Source of the DNA: Haemonchus contortus
Lineage: Eukaryota > Nematoda > Chromadorea > Rhabditida > Trichostrongylidae
Reading direction: 5' to 3'
Length of the DNA: 64,000 nucleotides
Assembly (NCBI GenBank): GCA_000469685.2
Contig: LS997564.1
Location: 17,387,615-17,451,614 of the forward strand
In this document: positions 22,281 to 34,055 of the stretch, piece after piece
How the letters are laid out: every line of letters starts with the position of its first letter
How positions within the stretch are numbered: position 1 is the first letter of the stretch
The notes under the pieces: model-generated
Database searches by the model: none
Told to the model about the DNA's origin: nothing
What the model saw: only the letters and a program-made list of their open reading frames with translations
Translations under genes and position numbers: made by a program

Positions 22281-22575
22281 GGCTGCTTTCATAGTCCGCC
22301 GGCGTGCGTGCCGGCGTGCCTGCGTGCCGAGGCAGTGCTAGGGGGGAGGAGGGAGGCAGACCGTCGGTCAGCCTCTTCGAAGGGCTGAAAAAGAGAGAAG
22401 AACAAGATCAAAGACCAAACAACCAGGGGCTTGTGCGAATAGTTTTTGATCTTGCCTCTCTTTGTTTACAGCACTTCGAAGAAGTTGACTGACCGTCTGC
22501 CTCCCTTCTCTCTTCTAGCACTGCCTCGGCTCGCCGGCACACCGGCACGCATGCCGGCGGACTATGAAAGCAGCC
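22281..22575. mobile_element. Palindromic MITE with 3-bp target duplication
   Basis: A 295-bp element has inverted repeats of roughly 110 bp starting GGCTGCTTTCATAGTCCGCC and ending with its complement GGACTATGAAAGCAGCC. ATA lies on both sides (22278-22280 and 22576-22578), which would fit a 3-bp duplication of the Harbinger kind, though so short a match can be chance. No coding sequence. Confidence 0.75.
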
Positions 22576-23230
22576 ATAGATATAACTGTGATAAGGCTTT
22601 TTTCGTTGCAACAGGCAGTTTGACTAACGTTTATAAGAGCTAAGCAAGAAAGCATGTTACATCCCGTAACTCCCTCTGTACAGAAAAATAATAGGCATTA
22701 GTAAAAGGATTATGGAAGGAGCAGCTGTTTTTTTTTGTCATGCGTTAATGGAATGAAGTCCTATAACAGTACTCTTGACAACAGCAATTTGAGCTGATGT
22801 TATATTTCAAGACTTTCGGAAATGTGGAAATCGACGCAGTCCTGAAGAAACAGGATGTACATCTTCTAAATCCACCTGCGCCCCTGAGCTTGTACTAGTA
22901 GTGTGTTTTGGCCTGCGATTATTTCCCTGATCGTTACTTGGAGTCGTGCCACGTAGCCCCGCCACCAACCGGCTAAAAATCTTTCAGATAAAGAGATCTT
23001 TAGTGAGCACTTAGTAGAGGGAAAACCTGCGCAATAATAGCCAATAACGCCTGCGCAATCGCAATAATAACAGTAATAAACATTAATACAATTGTGATCA
23101 CAGTTGTGATCAATTGTGAAAAATCGTTTTCGCTTTAGCGGAAAATCGCGCTTCTCAATGTGAAACGATTCGATCCCCCGATTTCAATCAGGATCCTGGA
23201 AACATTGGAGTGTGTGTTCATCTGCACTAG
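22576..23230. other. No recognised gene
   Basis: No feature identified. A short AT-rich palindromic patch (CAATTGTGATCACAGTTGTGA) lies near 23090-23110. Confidence 0.3.
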
Positions 23231-23802
23231 TAGGTTGGTGCGTAATTATTGCGGATTTTTTCGCGGCTTCTTTTCTATCGATACAATTTTAATATCGAAT
23301 CGGGGAACTGGTAGGAATAATCACCTTGCTTTCCTTAACAGAAGTATGTATATCTAGGAAGTTATTTTCATAGAGGCCACATCATGCTCTACTACTTTGA
23401 GAAAGGTTGGAAGGTGGCAGAGCCATCCTGCGATCTTAACAACTTTTCGGCGATGGGAAAGTCAGCCAAAGACAAGTAAGGAATGGGATTTCCTCTTGAA
23501 TCCGCCATTTTCATCGGAAGAAACTCCTATGAATTATTACGTTAACCGTTCGGTGGAAGATTCGCTAGAGTACAGTCTTTACAACGAAATGGATGACTTG
23601 ATGGCCGATGTCAAGGCCTCTAGGAATCAGAAACTTAACAAACCAACTACCTAGCGAATGGGAAGCAGTGCTCGGAGTAGGTGGTGGACACCTTACGGAG
23701 TAACTATTTGAACATGTTTTTGTTAAACGTGTTTGTCCTTTTTTGAAATAAATCTTGTTGAAAAAACCCGCAATGAATATGCATCAATCTGCATCAACCT
23801 AA
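23231..23802 (+). mobile_element. Non-autonomous mariner deletion derivative, copy 2
   Basis: About 572 bp, the same organisation as 1097-1667. The left end TAGGTTGGTGCGTAATTATT has lost one terminal T; the right end GCATCAACCTAA closes at 23802, with an 11-bp duplication of the terminal segment (23781-23798). Inside, HIMLYYFEKGWKVAE-like N-terminal mariner sequence is followed directly by C-terminal sequence (LPSEWEAVLGVGGG). The central catalytic part is missing as in copy 1. Confidence 0.82.
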
Positions 23803-24042
23803 TACAATACTCGCAGAAGTCAGCCCACGTGTAGCTCAGTGATTCTTTCTCCGATACGGATACAGCACCAATTAATCGACCCTGAAAATACGATATTCTT
23901 TTTGGCTTAGCTAGGTCTTGATGATTGATTCGATTTCCGGCCTGCACCTGAGGTAGCGGTGCTTCTTGGTACTAGTCAAACTCTTTCATGTGCTTCATGA
24001 AGCACAAAACGTATATTTGTACGTACATATACATATATATAT

Positions 24043-24470
24043 ATATAGTTTTGGCAGATTAATGGATTAAAAAAAAGAATTCAGAAAGTCACGGCCACGT
24101 ACCGTTCGACTGAAAGCAAACCAAATGATGATCAAACTCTTTATCAAAAAAAAAAGAAAATCAACAGAGAAGTTTGATTGAACAATTAAAATCCCTTTTG
24201 CTACAAAAAAAAAGACCTCACTTCAAACAAATGCTATAAAAGCGACAACAATACGAAAGAAGAACCTCCAAACTGAACACTTACGATCGGGGCAGTATGC
24301 AGCTCCCTTCTTTGGAGGCTGCGGGATTCCAGCGGGCCTTCCTCGGCTACAGTGAGTACACAACTACTAAACTCCTTGCTCATGGCCCACAGCCCATTGC
24401 GTGTTGCTGCGTACTGCCCCGACCCTTTGAATCTCGTGAAATTGCGGCCTAATATACTACTCCAACATTT
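24043..24470 (+). repeat. LTR-retroelement fragment, copy Z
   Basis: Starts AGTTTTGGCAGATTAATG and ends near CTACTCCAACA. It matches 28679-29125 over its full length and, in reverse orientation, the interior of the gag-integrase relic around 26440-26830. A landmark is CGGGGCAGTATGCAGCT followed by GTGAGTAC. It appears to be a separate relic of the gag 3' region, not an LTR of the element between the copies. Confidence 0.55.
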
Positions 24471-24978
24471 TCTCTGTCGCTCGCTGCAGAATTCGGGGTC
24501 TCCTTTTTTCCACAGGCTTCAAATGGCGCTTAGAAATTCCTCCATCCTTTATCGCCGGCCCTTCTGACGACTGCGCGCGAATAACCACAGATGGATTACC
24601 CCTCGGTCTCGTAGTTTTCGGAATCTTGCGGACTCGAGCTGCACGAACTCCTTCACTTGGTTCCTAAGAAATCCTTAGAATTCAACTGCCTGGTCGACGG
24701 TCCACCACTTATTTTGGTCATGGACCAATCCTACTTTCAAACAGGCCATAGCGAGCTGAGAACACCTGACTTCGATGGTATTAAGTAGTGCAGTTGGCTG
24801 AGAAATGCTGGATACGTGTCTACATACCCATTTAAATGATTTCTTGCCTTTTCTTCATTTTGTCCCAGCTGTTGAGTTATGCCGGTCTGGGTTCGTTAAC
24901 AGCAATCATGTAACCACAAGTTCATCGCGTTCACAAACTGCAACCACGAGAACGGATCGCTGGTTCCTTAGGGGCAGC
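24471..24978. other. No recognised gene
   Basis: Nothing identified between the repeat and the foldback MITE. Confidence 0.3.
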
Positions 24979-25239
24979 GGAAGACGGTCAAATCGTGCGT
25001 CCGAAGGTGAGCGCGGCAAATTGCGCGGCGAAATTCATACCAATTCTGACGGCTTCAGCGCCTATTATTTGGATCTGATTTTGAAGTACAGTAGAATAGT
25101 AAGATCAATTGGCCTTACTAATCTACCCTTCTTCAGATTTGGGCCCAAATGATAGGCGCCAGAGTCGTCCAAATTCGCCACGAACTTCGCCGCGCAATTT
25201 GCCGCGCGCGCCCTCGGACGCACGACTTGACACACACCC
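24979..25239. mobile_element. MULE-type foldback MITE, copy 3
   Basis: The inverted arms carry GTGCGTCCGAAGGTGAGCGC on the left and GCGCGCCCTCGGACGCAC on the right, with the family core AATGATAGGCGCCAGAGTCG at about 25147. The flanks AGGGGCAGC (24970-24978) and GGAGGCAGC (25240-25248) agree at seven of nine positions, a plausible aged 9-bp duplication. Confidence 0.72.
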
Positions 25240-25517
25240 GGAGGCAGCACATAGACCGCTCTTCCGATATCGTCCGCAAAACGAGCTGTATTCGTAACTC
25301 TGACCTCCCGGAACGATTTGTAACAGAAAATCGCTGTCTGACTACTTGTCAAACAATGCTTGAGCCTGTGCAAAATTTCATGCACCACGACTACTGTACG
25401 ACTACGCTCCTGGGCCTTTTGCCCCGACTGCTCGACGTGCTTCTATTCCATCTGCCATCTTCATCTTCTCCAGCCACACTCTATGATCCTCGTCAGATCC
25501 AGCCACCAGCCTCGAAT

Positions 25518-26450
25518 CTACGAATGACAAAACAACGCTTTTTGCGAGACTGTTCCAGCCATAATCCTAACGTGCAGACACCGATTTCGGAAGAAAGCAT
25601 ACGCAAATCGCTCTGCTTTGGGCCTCAGCATCTGATACGAACGATCCATTATACGTTGCACCTTCAGCGATATCGAGCCGGGATCCCGCCATATGGATAA
25701 GACACGCGCGGCATCCAGAACACACTCGATACGCTCCTCGCATGCCGGCTGAGGGACTTCAGACAACATATCTTTTACAAACATATTTCGACTACAACAA
25801 CATGTCTCTAACGGGGAGCCTGCTCTGCCTTCCAACGCCGGAAGTGGTTGGCCATCACAGCGAAGCTTAACATGAAGAAAATGCATCGCGTCAGCCACTT
25901 CGTACTCGTCCTCCAGCCTGGAACGCAACCTTTCATTCATCATGACCCGTGTACAGAAAACGCCACAATTATCTTTGCGTTTTCTACCTCTCATTTTCCT
26001 GGAGACTGCATTGACAGGTTCATCATTTATCTCATTCGGGCACTTAAATAAAAGATCAAACTGGACGTGAATGGGGTCCTTACTGGTGACCAGATCCGTT
26101 ATAGGTGCCGAGTTATCACTGGTCCCAATAAGCCGGAAAGGCCCACCCCAGTCAACTCCAAGCTCAGGGTTTTTACCACGCACTTCTCCCTGGGCATTCA
26201 CATGAATACTCTGTTGCCTATGTTGTAGTGGTTGTTCACCCCCTTCTTCTCGTCATAGTACTGCTCCATCCTATGACGATACCTCTCGTTGTGCTGCATC
26301 ACTTCGTCTCATATGAGTCTCATACCACGAAATAACTCAGATTTGTGATCGTCTAAGTCGATACGCTCCAATCTAACACGACTCTCCGGAACTGGGTTTA
26401 ATGGCAAAGTCGGGTCGAACCCACGAATCAAGAAGAACATGTTGGAGTAG
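25518..26450 (-). pseudogene. LTR-retrotransposon integrase C-terminal region and downstream, decayed
   Basis: On the minus strand, from about 26450 downward, a PYYSNMF...DPTLPLNP stretch leads into VRLERIDLDDHKSELFRGM and NERYRHRMEQYYDEK. Then come GNRVFM and, in a shifted frame, GVDWGGPFRLIGTSDNSAPI and VQFDLLFKCP. This is the usual C-terminal end of a Gypsy-type integrase, with its small SH3-like domain. A further open stretch continues to 25518 without a motif I can name. Reverse transcriptase and RNase H are absent between this and the gag sequence upstream. Frameshifts and a stop show it is dead. Confidence 0.65.
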
Positions 26451-28411
26451 TAGGGTTTAGGCCGCAATTTCACGGGATTTGAAGGGTCGGGGCAGTACGC
26501 AGTGAAACCCAAAGGCGCGGGAATATGTAATGAGCTGTGGGCCGTGAGCAAGGAGGTTAGTAGTTGAGTACTCACCGTGGCCGAGGAAGGCCGCCGCCGA
26601 AGAAAGGAGCTGCATACTGCCCCCACCGTGAGTGATCAGTTTGGGTGTTCTTTTTTGTGTTGTAGTCGCTTTCATAGCAATTGCTCAAAAAGAGGTTTTT
26701 TGTAGTAAAAAGGATTTCAATTGTTTTTTTAGATTTCTCTATTGAATGTTCTCTTTTGGTGAAGAATTTGGTCATCCATTGGTGTGCTTTTAATAGAACG
26801 GTACGTAGCCGTAACTTCCTGGTTTCTTTACTTCCAAGCTCCCTTCTGCCTTTGCACTCTCTTGCCAGGTGCTCTTTACCTCTGCAATTGGAGCAATGCA
26901 TTGGTCCCCCTCTTTTTTTTGTATTGGTTCTTCCTTCTCTTTATACGACAACTCACTTCGTCGCCTCTTATCGTCTTCATCTCTCCTTATGCTCTTCCCC
27001 ATCTTGGCCGGTACCCTTGACCGCTCGTGCCTTGGTTTGCTTTCCAATCGTTATCCTGCCGCTTGGTAGCTTTGCGCCCTACCGCTCTCTAATGTCAGCC
27101 TTCTTCTTTCCACGCCCATTGCGGCTCCCTTCAGGCTTTCGTACGCGCTGAGCCCCTCCTTTTCCTTGGCTTCCAAGAAGTAGCACGATTCTAGCCAGTG
27201 CACTATTTGCTCGCACAACTTTGCGCCCCTGTTACTGCCAGTGCCTTCTCATCTAACTCTGGATAAGCCCCGATCGACAACCTCTCCAGCTCGACGCAGT
27301 ATTCCGCCACTGTCTGCGAATCTGCCTTTTTCAATCTTCAGAGTTTCCCTGAAGCTCTTACCCTCCCGGTCTTCTCCTCGACTCGATTGGATTCAGACAG
27401 AGCAGCCACAATACCCACATGAGGCCCATGCCTTACTTCTCTCAAAAGTGCCTCGTTTCGTGCTTTAGCACTATCACTCAACTTAGACTTCACAAGCGAT
27501 TTCAGCTCCTTCTGGGACCAATTATTATCAGGACAGGATACTTTGATTGGAACGATTCCAAAAAGTTTTCCCACGAGTAGTTTTTATCTCTCCCAGTATA
27601 TACGTAAGAACTCACGTCATCGTGACTACATGCTGAGCTATCCCTACCACTACACCTACTCGATCTCAAACTTAAGTGGCTATCAATCTCACTTAGTTCA
27701 TCATCACTTTAAACGGCTCTGCAATCACCGTTCGACTTCAATTTCTTCCTTGAACACTGCCTGGAGCTGTCCTGCGTCAAGCGATTCGATGCAGGCCGCA
27801 ACTCTCGCCCTTTCTACATATCATCACCATCCCATATCATGCATTTCTTAACCTCTTCAGACCTTCCAAATCGTACTTGGATCTGATCTGACACGACGTA
27901 CCTAGGACTGCATTATCAGTGGCCGAAAGTCCCTTTTTCACTGCTGACCCAGTACACTTCTGCACCTCCTCGAGCACACTCGCTTCCTCTTCGAGCTCTT
28001 CCACCATCTGCACCATCTCCACACGTGATCCTCCTCTACTGCCCGTATCGCAGCTCTCGTCACCGCTTCAAACTTATCTCTCTTTGCATCACCACTGCAC
28101 CAATGCCGCGCTACCTCTGATACCACTGCAATCTCTGCCTGTTTCAATTTCTTATGTATTTGACCGCATACCTTGAGCTCTTCCAGCTTGGCATTTCTGA
28201 CGCCACTCGCTTCTGCCATATCGACATCCATGGCGGTCTGATGGACCTGCTCACCGCCTGCAACCAAGGCGTTATTCAGCGTCCTTTCCGCGTCTTCAGA
28301 CGCTACCGACTCAGCCATTACGAGGCGGTCAGTACGGTGTGGTGCACAGTCTCCTCTTATTGCAGGAATCGATAGCCCCGCAAGCATCAAAAAAATTTGG
28401 GGCGTGAACAA
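26451..28411 (-). pseudogene. LTR-retrotransposon gag, decayed
   Basis: On the minus strand an N-terminal region (28411-27840, DRLVMAESVASEDAERTLNN) is helix-rich with acidic stretches. A capsid-like part (27574-27130) contains WSQKELKSLVKSKLSD, then SQTVAEYCVELERLSRLAYP, a common retrotransposon gag signature. A zinc knuckle CSNCRGKEHLAREC lies near 26900-26855. Several frameshifts and stops break it. The segment 26830-26440 after the knuckle is shared with the repeats at 24043-24470 and 28679-29125, then joins the integrase tail. The pol core is missing. Confidence 0.7.
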
Positions 28412-28678
28412 CCTTAGCGAAAAGGGTGTACCGCTATCGATTCTAACAAAATGTGGGAACCAGACACCATACTGATCTAAGCGAGTTGGATTTTTCCTCG
28501 GAAAAATCGCTTACCCGCTAGCAGTGCGCTACGCTAAAGCCATTCAAGGCCACGTCAAGGAGCTTCAACGTAGATACGAAACACAAAAGAATCGATAAAC
28601 CTTCAAAAAGCATCCTTCACCAACCCGTGCGCTTTTCGAATGGCGGCATAACTCCCTTCCCCCCACCCCCCCAGGTTA

Positions 28679-29125
28679 AGTTTTGGCAGATTAATGAAAT
28701 AAAAAAGAAACCAGAAAGTTATGGCAACGTACCGTTCAATTGAAAGCACACTAATTGATGATCAAATTCTTTTATCAGAAGAAGAGCAATCAACAGAGAA
28801 TTCTAAAAAAACAACCAAAATCCTTTTCACTACAGAAAAGACCTCATTCTAAACAATTGCTATGGAAGCGACTACAATACAAAAAAAATCACCGAACTGA
28901 ACTCTTACGGTCGGGGCAGTATGCAGCTACTTTCTTCGGCGGCGGCGGGACTCCAGCGGGGCTCAGATGACGGCCTTCATCGGCCACGGTGAGTACTCAA
29001 CTACTAACCTCCTTGCTCACGGCCCACAGCTCATGACATATTTCCGCGCGTTTGGGTTTCGCTGCGTACTGCCCCAACCCTTTAGATTCCGTGAAATTGC
29101 GGCCTAAACACTACTACTCAAACAA
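28679..29125 (+). repeat. LTR-retroelement fragment, copy X
   Basis: Same family as 24043-24470 and, inverted, 26440-26830. It begins GTTTTGGCAGATTAATG and contains CGGGGCAGTATGCAGCT and GTGAGTACTCAACTACTAAC. The three copies differ by many substitutions, so they are old. Confidence 0.55.
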
Positions 29126-30040
29126 TATATATGTACGATGTGGGACTCAATATCTACGAAAGTTGCAGATAGTTTGTCGAAGCAAAAACATCTGTGGATG
29201 CCTTTGAAGCAAACGTAAAGCAGAAAGGATGTTTTTCTGATGAAGAATTTTTTGCATTAGCAGAGAATCTACTGGGAAAGCAGTATAGAGAAAAGGCAGC
29301 GAAAACGGAGCTGTGACTAAACAGTACAGGGAAGGACAATGAGAGGCAAGATTGATCCAGGTGCATATAGAGGTGGAGGACGCAACTCGCTCTGGATGAT
29401 CAGGATACAAAATCACTCTGGCGCTTCTTGAAAGTCTAACGATGGTCGGAAGGGCCTAGTCCTCTCATAGAATTAACTACATATTTTACCAGTATTGACA
29501 TCTTACATTCTCCTTCTCATCTGATAAAGTCCACCGCCTGCCTTTCTTTGAAGAATTTTCTACTCTCACCTTCTCTAAATTTGACTTAGCTAGCTCCAAA
29601 TCTCTTGTCTTGGATCAGAAAGTAGCAAGCTATGCTGGAGCTCTGTGGCTCCAAACAAGTTCTTGAAAGTACGGAATTGAAATGGACAGTTCTGAACAAA
29701 GGAGCACTCGGCTGACCGTTCCCAACAATGAAGGTTAATGTTCTCTGAGATAATTTTACCTTTCGAATCACGATCGACTTAAATAAGATGGTTCACTGTC
29801 ACCTCACCGCCTGATAAATTGTAATAGGTTTTACTGAGAATCCAAATTCTGCATAACTTTACTACATATTTAGCTGTATACTGGTCATTTTTAGTAACAG
29901 TTCAGATCATATGAGCATTCTAGTTTCGGGAGGTCCTTTTCCTTGTGAAATTCCTCTTGAGTGACACGGTATCCGCACAATTTTAATGCATTCTGTACAC
30001 GTACATAATCAACAGTATACAATCAGTAGCCTTCAACATG
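29126..30040. other. No recognised gene
   Basis: No feature that I can support. It may include the 3' flank of the minus-strand gene that follows. Confidence 0.3.
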
Positions 30041-30050
30041 CTTTCACTGG

Positions 30051-30056
30051 TTTATT
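30051..30056 (-). terminator. Polyadenylation signal
   Basis: AATAAA on the minus strand, about 115 bp after the stop codon of the gene at 30171-33259. Confidence 0.55.
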
Positions 30057-30170
30057 GATTAAATATCTGTGGCTATATAGGACGCATGGCTACCGTAAGA
30101 CCACATACTAGCAATCACAATGCATAGTTACAATTGGTATTTACAGATTATAATTAGTGTTACAGCTTGA

Positions 30171-33100
30171 TCAGTTTGAGAAGGTTGCTGCAAGCGTCTG
30201 ATACGTCCTCGTGAACCAATTTGAGATGTCGTTCATCGTCTGAAAATTGAAATTCAAATAATTGCTCCGTTATAGATAGAGGCGGTCAAGCTAGGCCTGG
30301 TTTTCTGATTCTCGCTAGGGTGATCCTTCTTCAAGATCGACAACTTCTACCGATGAACCCCTCGAATGCCGAAGGTTGATCAACTTCTCCAGGGCTATGC
30401 AGCTGACTTCCTTTTACGGTCATAATACCATATTAATAGACCATACGTGTGAGGGTTTGCAAGTCCAGACCATCGATTGACAGAAGTTTTATACTTTTGA
30501 GGAAATAGATTCGGGAATGAGCATGTCCGATTGGATCCTGATCTTACGAGCCATGCAAAGTCATATGTGTGGCACTTGAGCACTTAGTTTTTTTGCCACT
30601 TCACACGACTACAAGCGACCTCATCAGACCCCTTTTTTCTACACTTACCACTTTCGAAACAGACTCGCCCAGTGCCTTCTTGATTTAATAGCTCAGATGT
30701 GGAGTAATATTTTGAAATCCTGATCATTTGTGGCACTCAGATAGACCTTTTTTCAAGAAAACATCAAATTTCAGCTTATAGGACGTCCTCAGACGAAACA
30801 ATACGTTGCGTTGATTCATCAAAGTGTGGATTCCCGTGACTTCATGTAGGGTTATCGTGGCGTGTGAATGCGCATTCAGCATAAATCAAAGAACTGGGAA
30901 GCCGTCGGATGAAGTAATTCGAATTGATCCTTTTCCTCGATATAACCTCCCATCTTTCAATCAAACTCCAACAGTGTTTTGACGGGTTTTTGAAAACTTA
31001 TTTTCATAGCATGCATATGTCTGCGCTACAGTAATGAGTCACTGCCCCCCCCCCCTACGATTTCGGAAAGAGTTTTCAGTTTTAATGAAGCTTTAAATTC
31101 CACAGGTACACTTGGGAGCTCTGTTATGAGGTTACGAGAATACTTGAATTCGTTGGGCCAAAAAGCAGGAGATTGATCCTTCAAAGACACGTACATAATT
31201 CCAGGGATGGAATAAAGTAATATGGAAATGGAATAGTGAACTAGGCTTTGAGTGATATTTACAGAAATAGGTTACCTCTTCCGCTCCCCAGTCTTTCATC
31301 TTCTTCACGAAAGAAGCTTTGACTTTATTCCACAGTTCACGGAGCTTTTTCAACGTCTTGCATTTCCAGTCACAATCCTGAACAGTGATCACGGATTTTT
31401 ACTCATAAAGAGGTAATAATAAAAATTCAACAGCTAACCTTATCGATAACATCGCATTGGATGGGTTTTGTGTCAGCGTCACAATCAGTAAGTATAGCAA
31501 TCTCTTCGCGTATGTTGGCCAAACTTGAACAATTGAAGAGAGGATTTCCTTGGATGTCAATGCCCTGGAACAGGAATTCCATGACTTTCTTCCCCTAGAA
31601 CTACTTGCCGTTAACTCGCCTATGCTACTCCCAGGAATTTGACTTTAGAATGAAATTTGAACTTCAAGTCTAAAACACTTTGAGTGCCTCCTGGAAGACT
31701 GTTTTCAACTATTTCAGCACGTTTCATGGAGTCAGTCGAGTTTCGTCCTCTACTACAACAAAGTGGAAGACAAGGTGGAATTTGAAAGGTTTCAATACCT
31801 CTAAAAATTCAAGGCAAAACAATTTTTTGATGGCATCGCACCCTATGTAGATGATTAAGCTGAAGCAGATTAGACTAACCTGAATGTCTGGAAAGGCTGC
31901 CTTGAGGAGTGCAGCTGGTGGAAGCTGCCGTAGATCATTGCAAGTGAAAGCTGAAAACTTAGTACCTCAAATAAAACTATATTATGCAAACAAATTTGAT
32001 GTACTGGCATTGATTTCTGCTCGCAAAGGGAACTTGGAGAATGAGCTTCCAACAAGATGGGTAAAATATATATCAGGAAACTTTTATGAAAAAACTAGAC
32101 ACAAGAAGTTGATGGCTGTTGTTCTTCGCCTCTAAAGCAACGGATTTTTACATAGTTTTTCTTTTATAACAGAATCTTTTGCCACCGAACACATGGGAAA
32201 AGAGGCCACTACGAGCTCTCCCCAGCAGTTAAACATCGAATCAATGCTTGCCGAACCTTAATATCCATGATGACTGCTCTACAAAAACCATTGTGTAAGC
32301 TAGATAAAGGATAAAGGATAAACTTTCGGCATTAATAATCCCGTTTGTGGATGTCCGCAATTGACTCTCATTCAGAAGCCTTGTGAGGCTTATTGAATAC
32401 GTATTTGGCCGGCCCACTGAATTGCGGTGGCCTGCGAGTGGAGCTGAATCAGTGCTTTTATCCATTCACACGAGTCTAGAATCTATCAACCCGAACCGAT
32501 CTTTGTGTGATAGTGGAATGTATGGCGCAGAAAAGAGGGTAGCAACGCTGAATAGTTTTGCGTTGGATTGATCTACATCGACTTAATCCGCTTTTGTATG
32601 GAATAGGAAACGAGGTCGAAGCAAACCGTATCAAATGTCAAAGATCAAATCGCTGCTCAATCTATTTTTGGATAAGCCATGCATTCGTGATCAATGTTTA
32701 AATGATCTCCGCCACCCACAAATACCTTACGTGGGATATGTGATCAATCCCATACTTCTGAAATTATTTCAGGCAAGTTCTGTATGCAGCCCTAAACACT
32801 TTCGCTTACTAGCCATTTCAACTATTACTTGGGAAGAGACAGGCAAATGACTAGCTCGGGAATGCAGTACTACCAAAACCGTCGATTTAGAAACCCATTT
32901 CCCTTGTTTTATATCCTTTGACACAGCAATTTCGTAGTGAAATAGTTGCTCACTGCTTACTTATATCCCATCAACTTTCAAAAAACGGTTGAGATCACAA
33001 CAAAACTCTCTCGAAATCAACTCCCGGGTTCTGTGACAAACAAGATTGTACTTCGAAAAAAAAAAAATTGGCGGAACTCACCAATATACTGGTAGCCACT

Positions 33101-33259
33101 CATTGCGTTGCTTGGGATCTCAAGTTTTTGCCGGTCTCCATTCTCACATCGAATCAAGGGACTTTCTTCATCCCTTTCACAGATACAGTCATCCAAGCAT
33201 GGTAAAGTCGCTGCCGAGGCTGAATGAGGTATCGTTAAGCGCTTACAGGCGTTGTTATG
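30171..33259 (-). CDS. Protein with LRRNT-like cysteine module (3' five exons)
   Basis: Five exons on the minus strand join in phase: 33259-33082, 31950-31880, 31564-31439, 31377-31276, 30239-30171 (stop). The first has an LRR N-terminal-type cluster (CLDDCICERDEESP...RCENGDRQ). The next two give FTCNDLRQLPPAALLKAAFPDIQ followed by GIDIQGNPLFNCSSL, which looks like a single leucine-rich unit with a capping cysteine (GNPLFNC). Then come acidic and lysine-rich helical segments ending TLAATFSN. The pattern resembles small secreted or surface nematode proteins with one LRR unit; the role is unknown. The 5' end, with any signal peptide, is not identified: an exon at 33583-33485 (MDESGCCSVFRL...) would splice in phase. 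The 1.1-kb intron holds a SINE fragment. Confidence 0.6.
32303..32480 (-). mobile_element. Degenerate SINE fragment in an intron
   Basis: Matches the 3' two thirds of the SINE at 18745-19040 in reverse (AAACTTTCGGCATTAATAATCCCG, then CAGTGCTTTTATCC). The promoter end is missing. It lies within the first intron of the five-exon gene model at 30171-33259. Confidence 0.6.
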
Positions 33260-33484
33260 CTGAAAATAAGGGAACATGACAAAAAACAATTAGAAACGAG
33301 AATATCATAACAGTATGGTCAATAAATCTGCCATAAAGGTCATTACTCAAGATTTGTTGTGAAGAAGTGTTTAAACTACAGGGCGCTCTGATAGATTCAA
33401 TTTTCGAGATTCCAACACGTAGGCAACGCAACAGGAAGCCTGTGGATGGTGTTGCCCCACCTTTTGAATGGAAATTGCCTTTAC

Positions 33485-33583
33485 CAGTCTAGTCTTTATA
33501 TGAATAGAAGCACTACAATCTTGTAAGAAAAATTCTGGTAATCGAAAGACGGAACAACACCCAGATTCATCCATTTTGTTATT
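33485..33583 (-). CDS. Possible upstream exon of the LRRNT-like gene
   Basis: Minus strand, between an AATAG acceptor (33586-33584) and a GTAAAG donor (33484-33479). It is open in phase 0 and would join the LRRNT exon without a frame change. It encodes NNKMDESGCCSVFRLPEFFL and continues with one more cysteine. The acceptor is not the usual TTTCAG, so this is tentative. Confidence 0.3.
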
Positions 33584-34055
33584 CTATTTTTGGCAACTAC
33601 TCCAACCTCATGCCTCCCCTCCCCCTCCCTAACCCTCCCGCTCCCCTCCTTCCCTTCACTCACCTAACCCCGAAATTAACACTCGTTCATTCGTTTGCCA
33701 CTCACAACTATTTCCATCCTCAACACAAACTGGTGGCGAAATGGAGAAGGCAGCGCATTTGTGAAGCATCACAGTAGGAGCGAGAAACTTCACACAGAGG
33801 ACAAAGGAGATAGGTGTCGACCTTCGTTGGTTGGAAAGCAGGTTGTGAAGAGGAGTAACATTAACTACGACACAGCCAACTCCAAAAATAGATTCAATTC
33901 TTAATAAATTGAGACCCATAAATAAAAGCGCAAGTGGAGAAGGCAGACGGTACTAGATAAAAGTAAGATGGGGAAAATGAGAGTAAAAAGAAATTAAAAC
34001 AAGTTTGTAGCAGTAAATGGAAAAAAGGAGAATATCTGCACTAACAAAAAATATA

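Noticed and set aside
25149..25700. A 183-codon open frame on the plus strand
   Set aside because: It starts inside the foldback MITE and continues antisense to the retroelement relic, with no coherent motif.
26681..27151. A 156-codon open frame on the plus strand
   Set aside because: It is antisense to the gag zinc-knuckle region and has a biased Leu/Ser composition; a shadow of the gag frame.
24043..29125. Copies Z and X as the two LTRs of one 5-kb retrotransposon
   Set aside because: They are in the same orientation, but the coding relic between them carries a third, internal copy in reverse within its gag-integrase bridge, and all three are strongly diverged. LTRs of one element would not behave so.
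33656..33919. Minus-strand frame with VCVEDGNSCEWQTNERV as a 5' exon of the LRRNT-like gene
   Set aside because: No splice pair joins it in phase to the known exons, and its donor context is poor. It remains possible.
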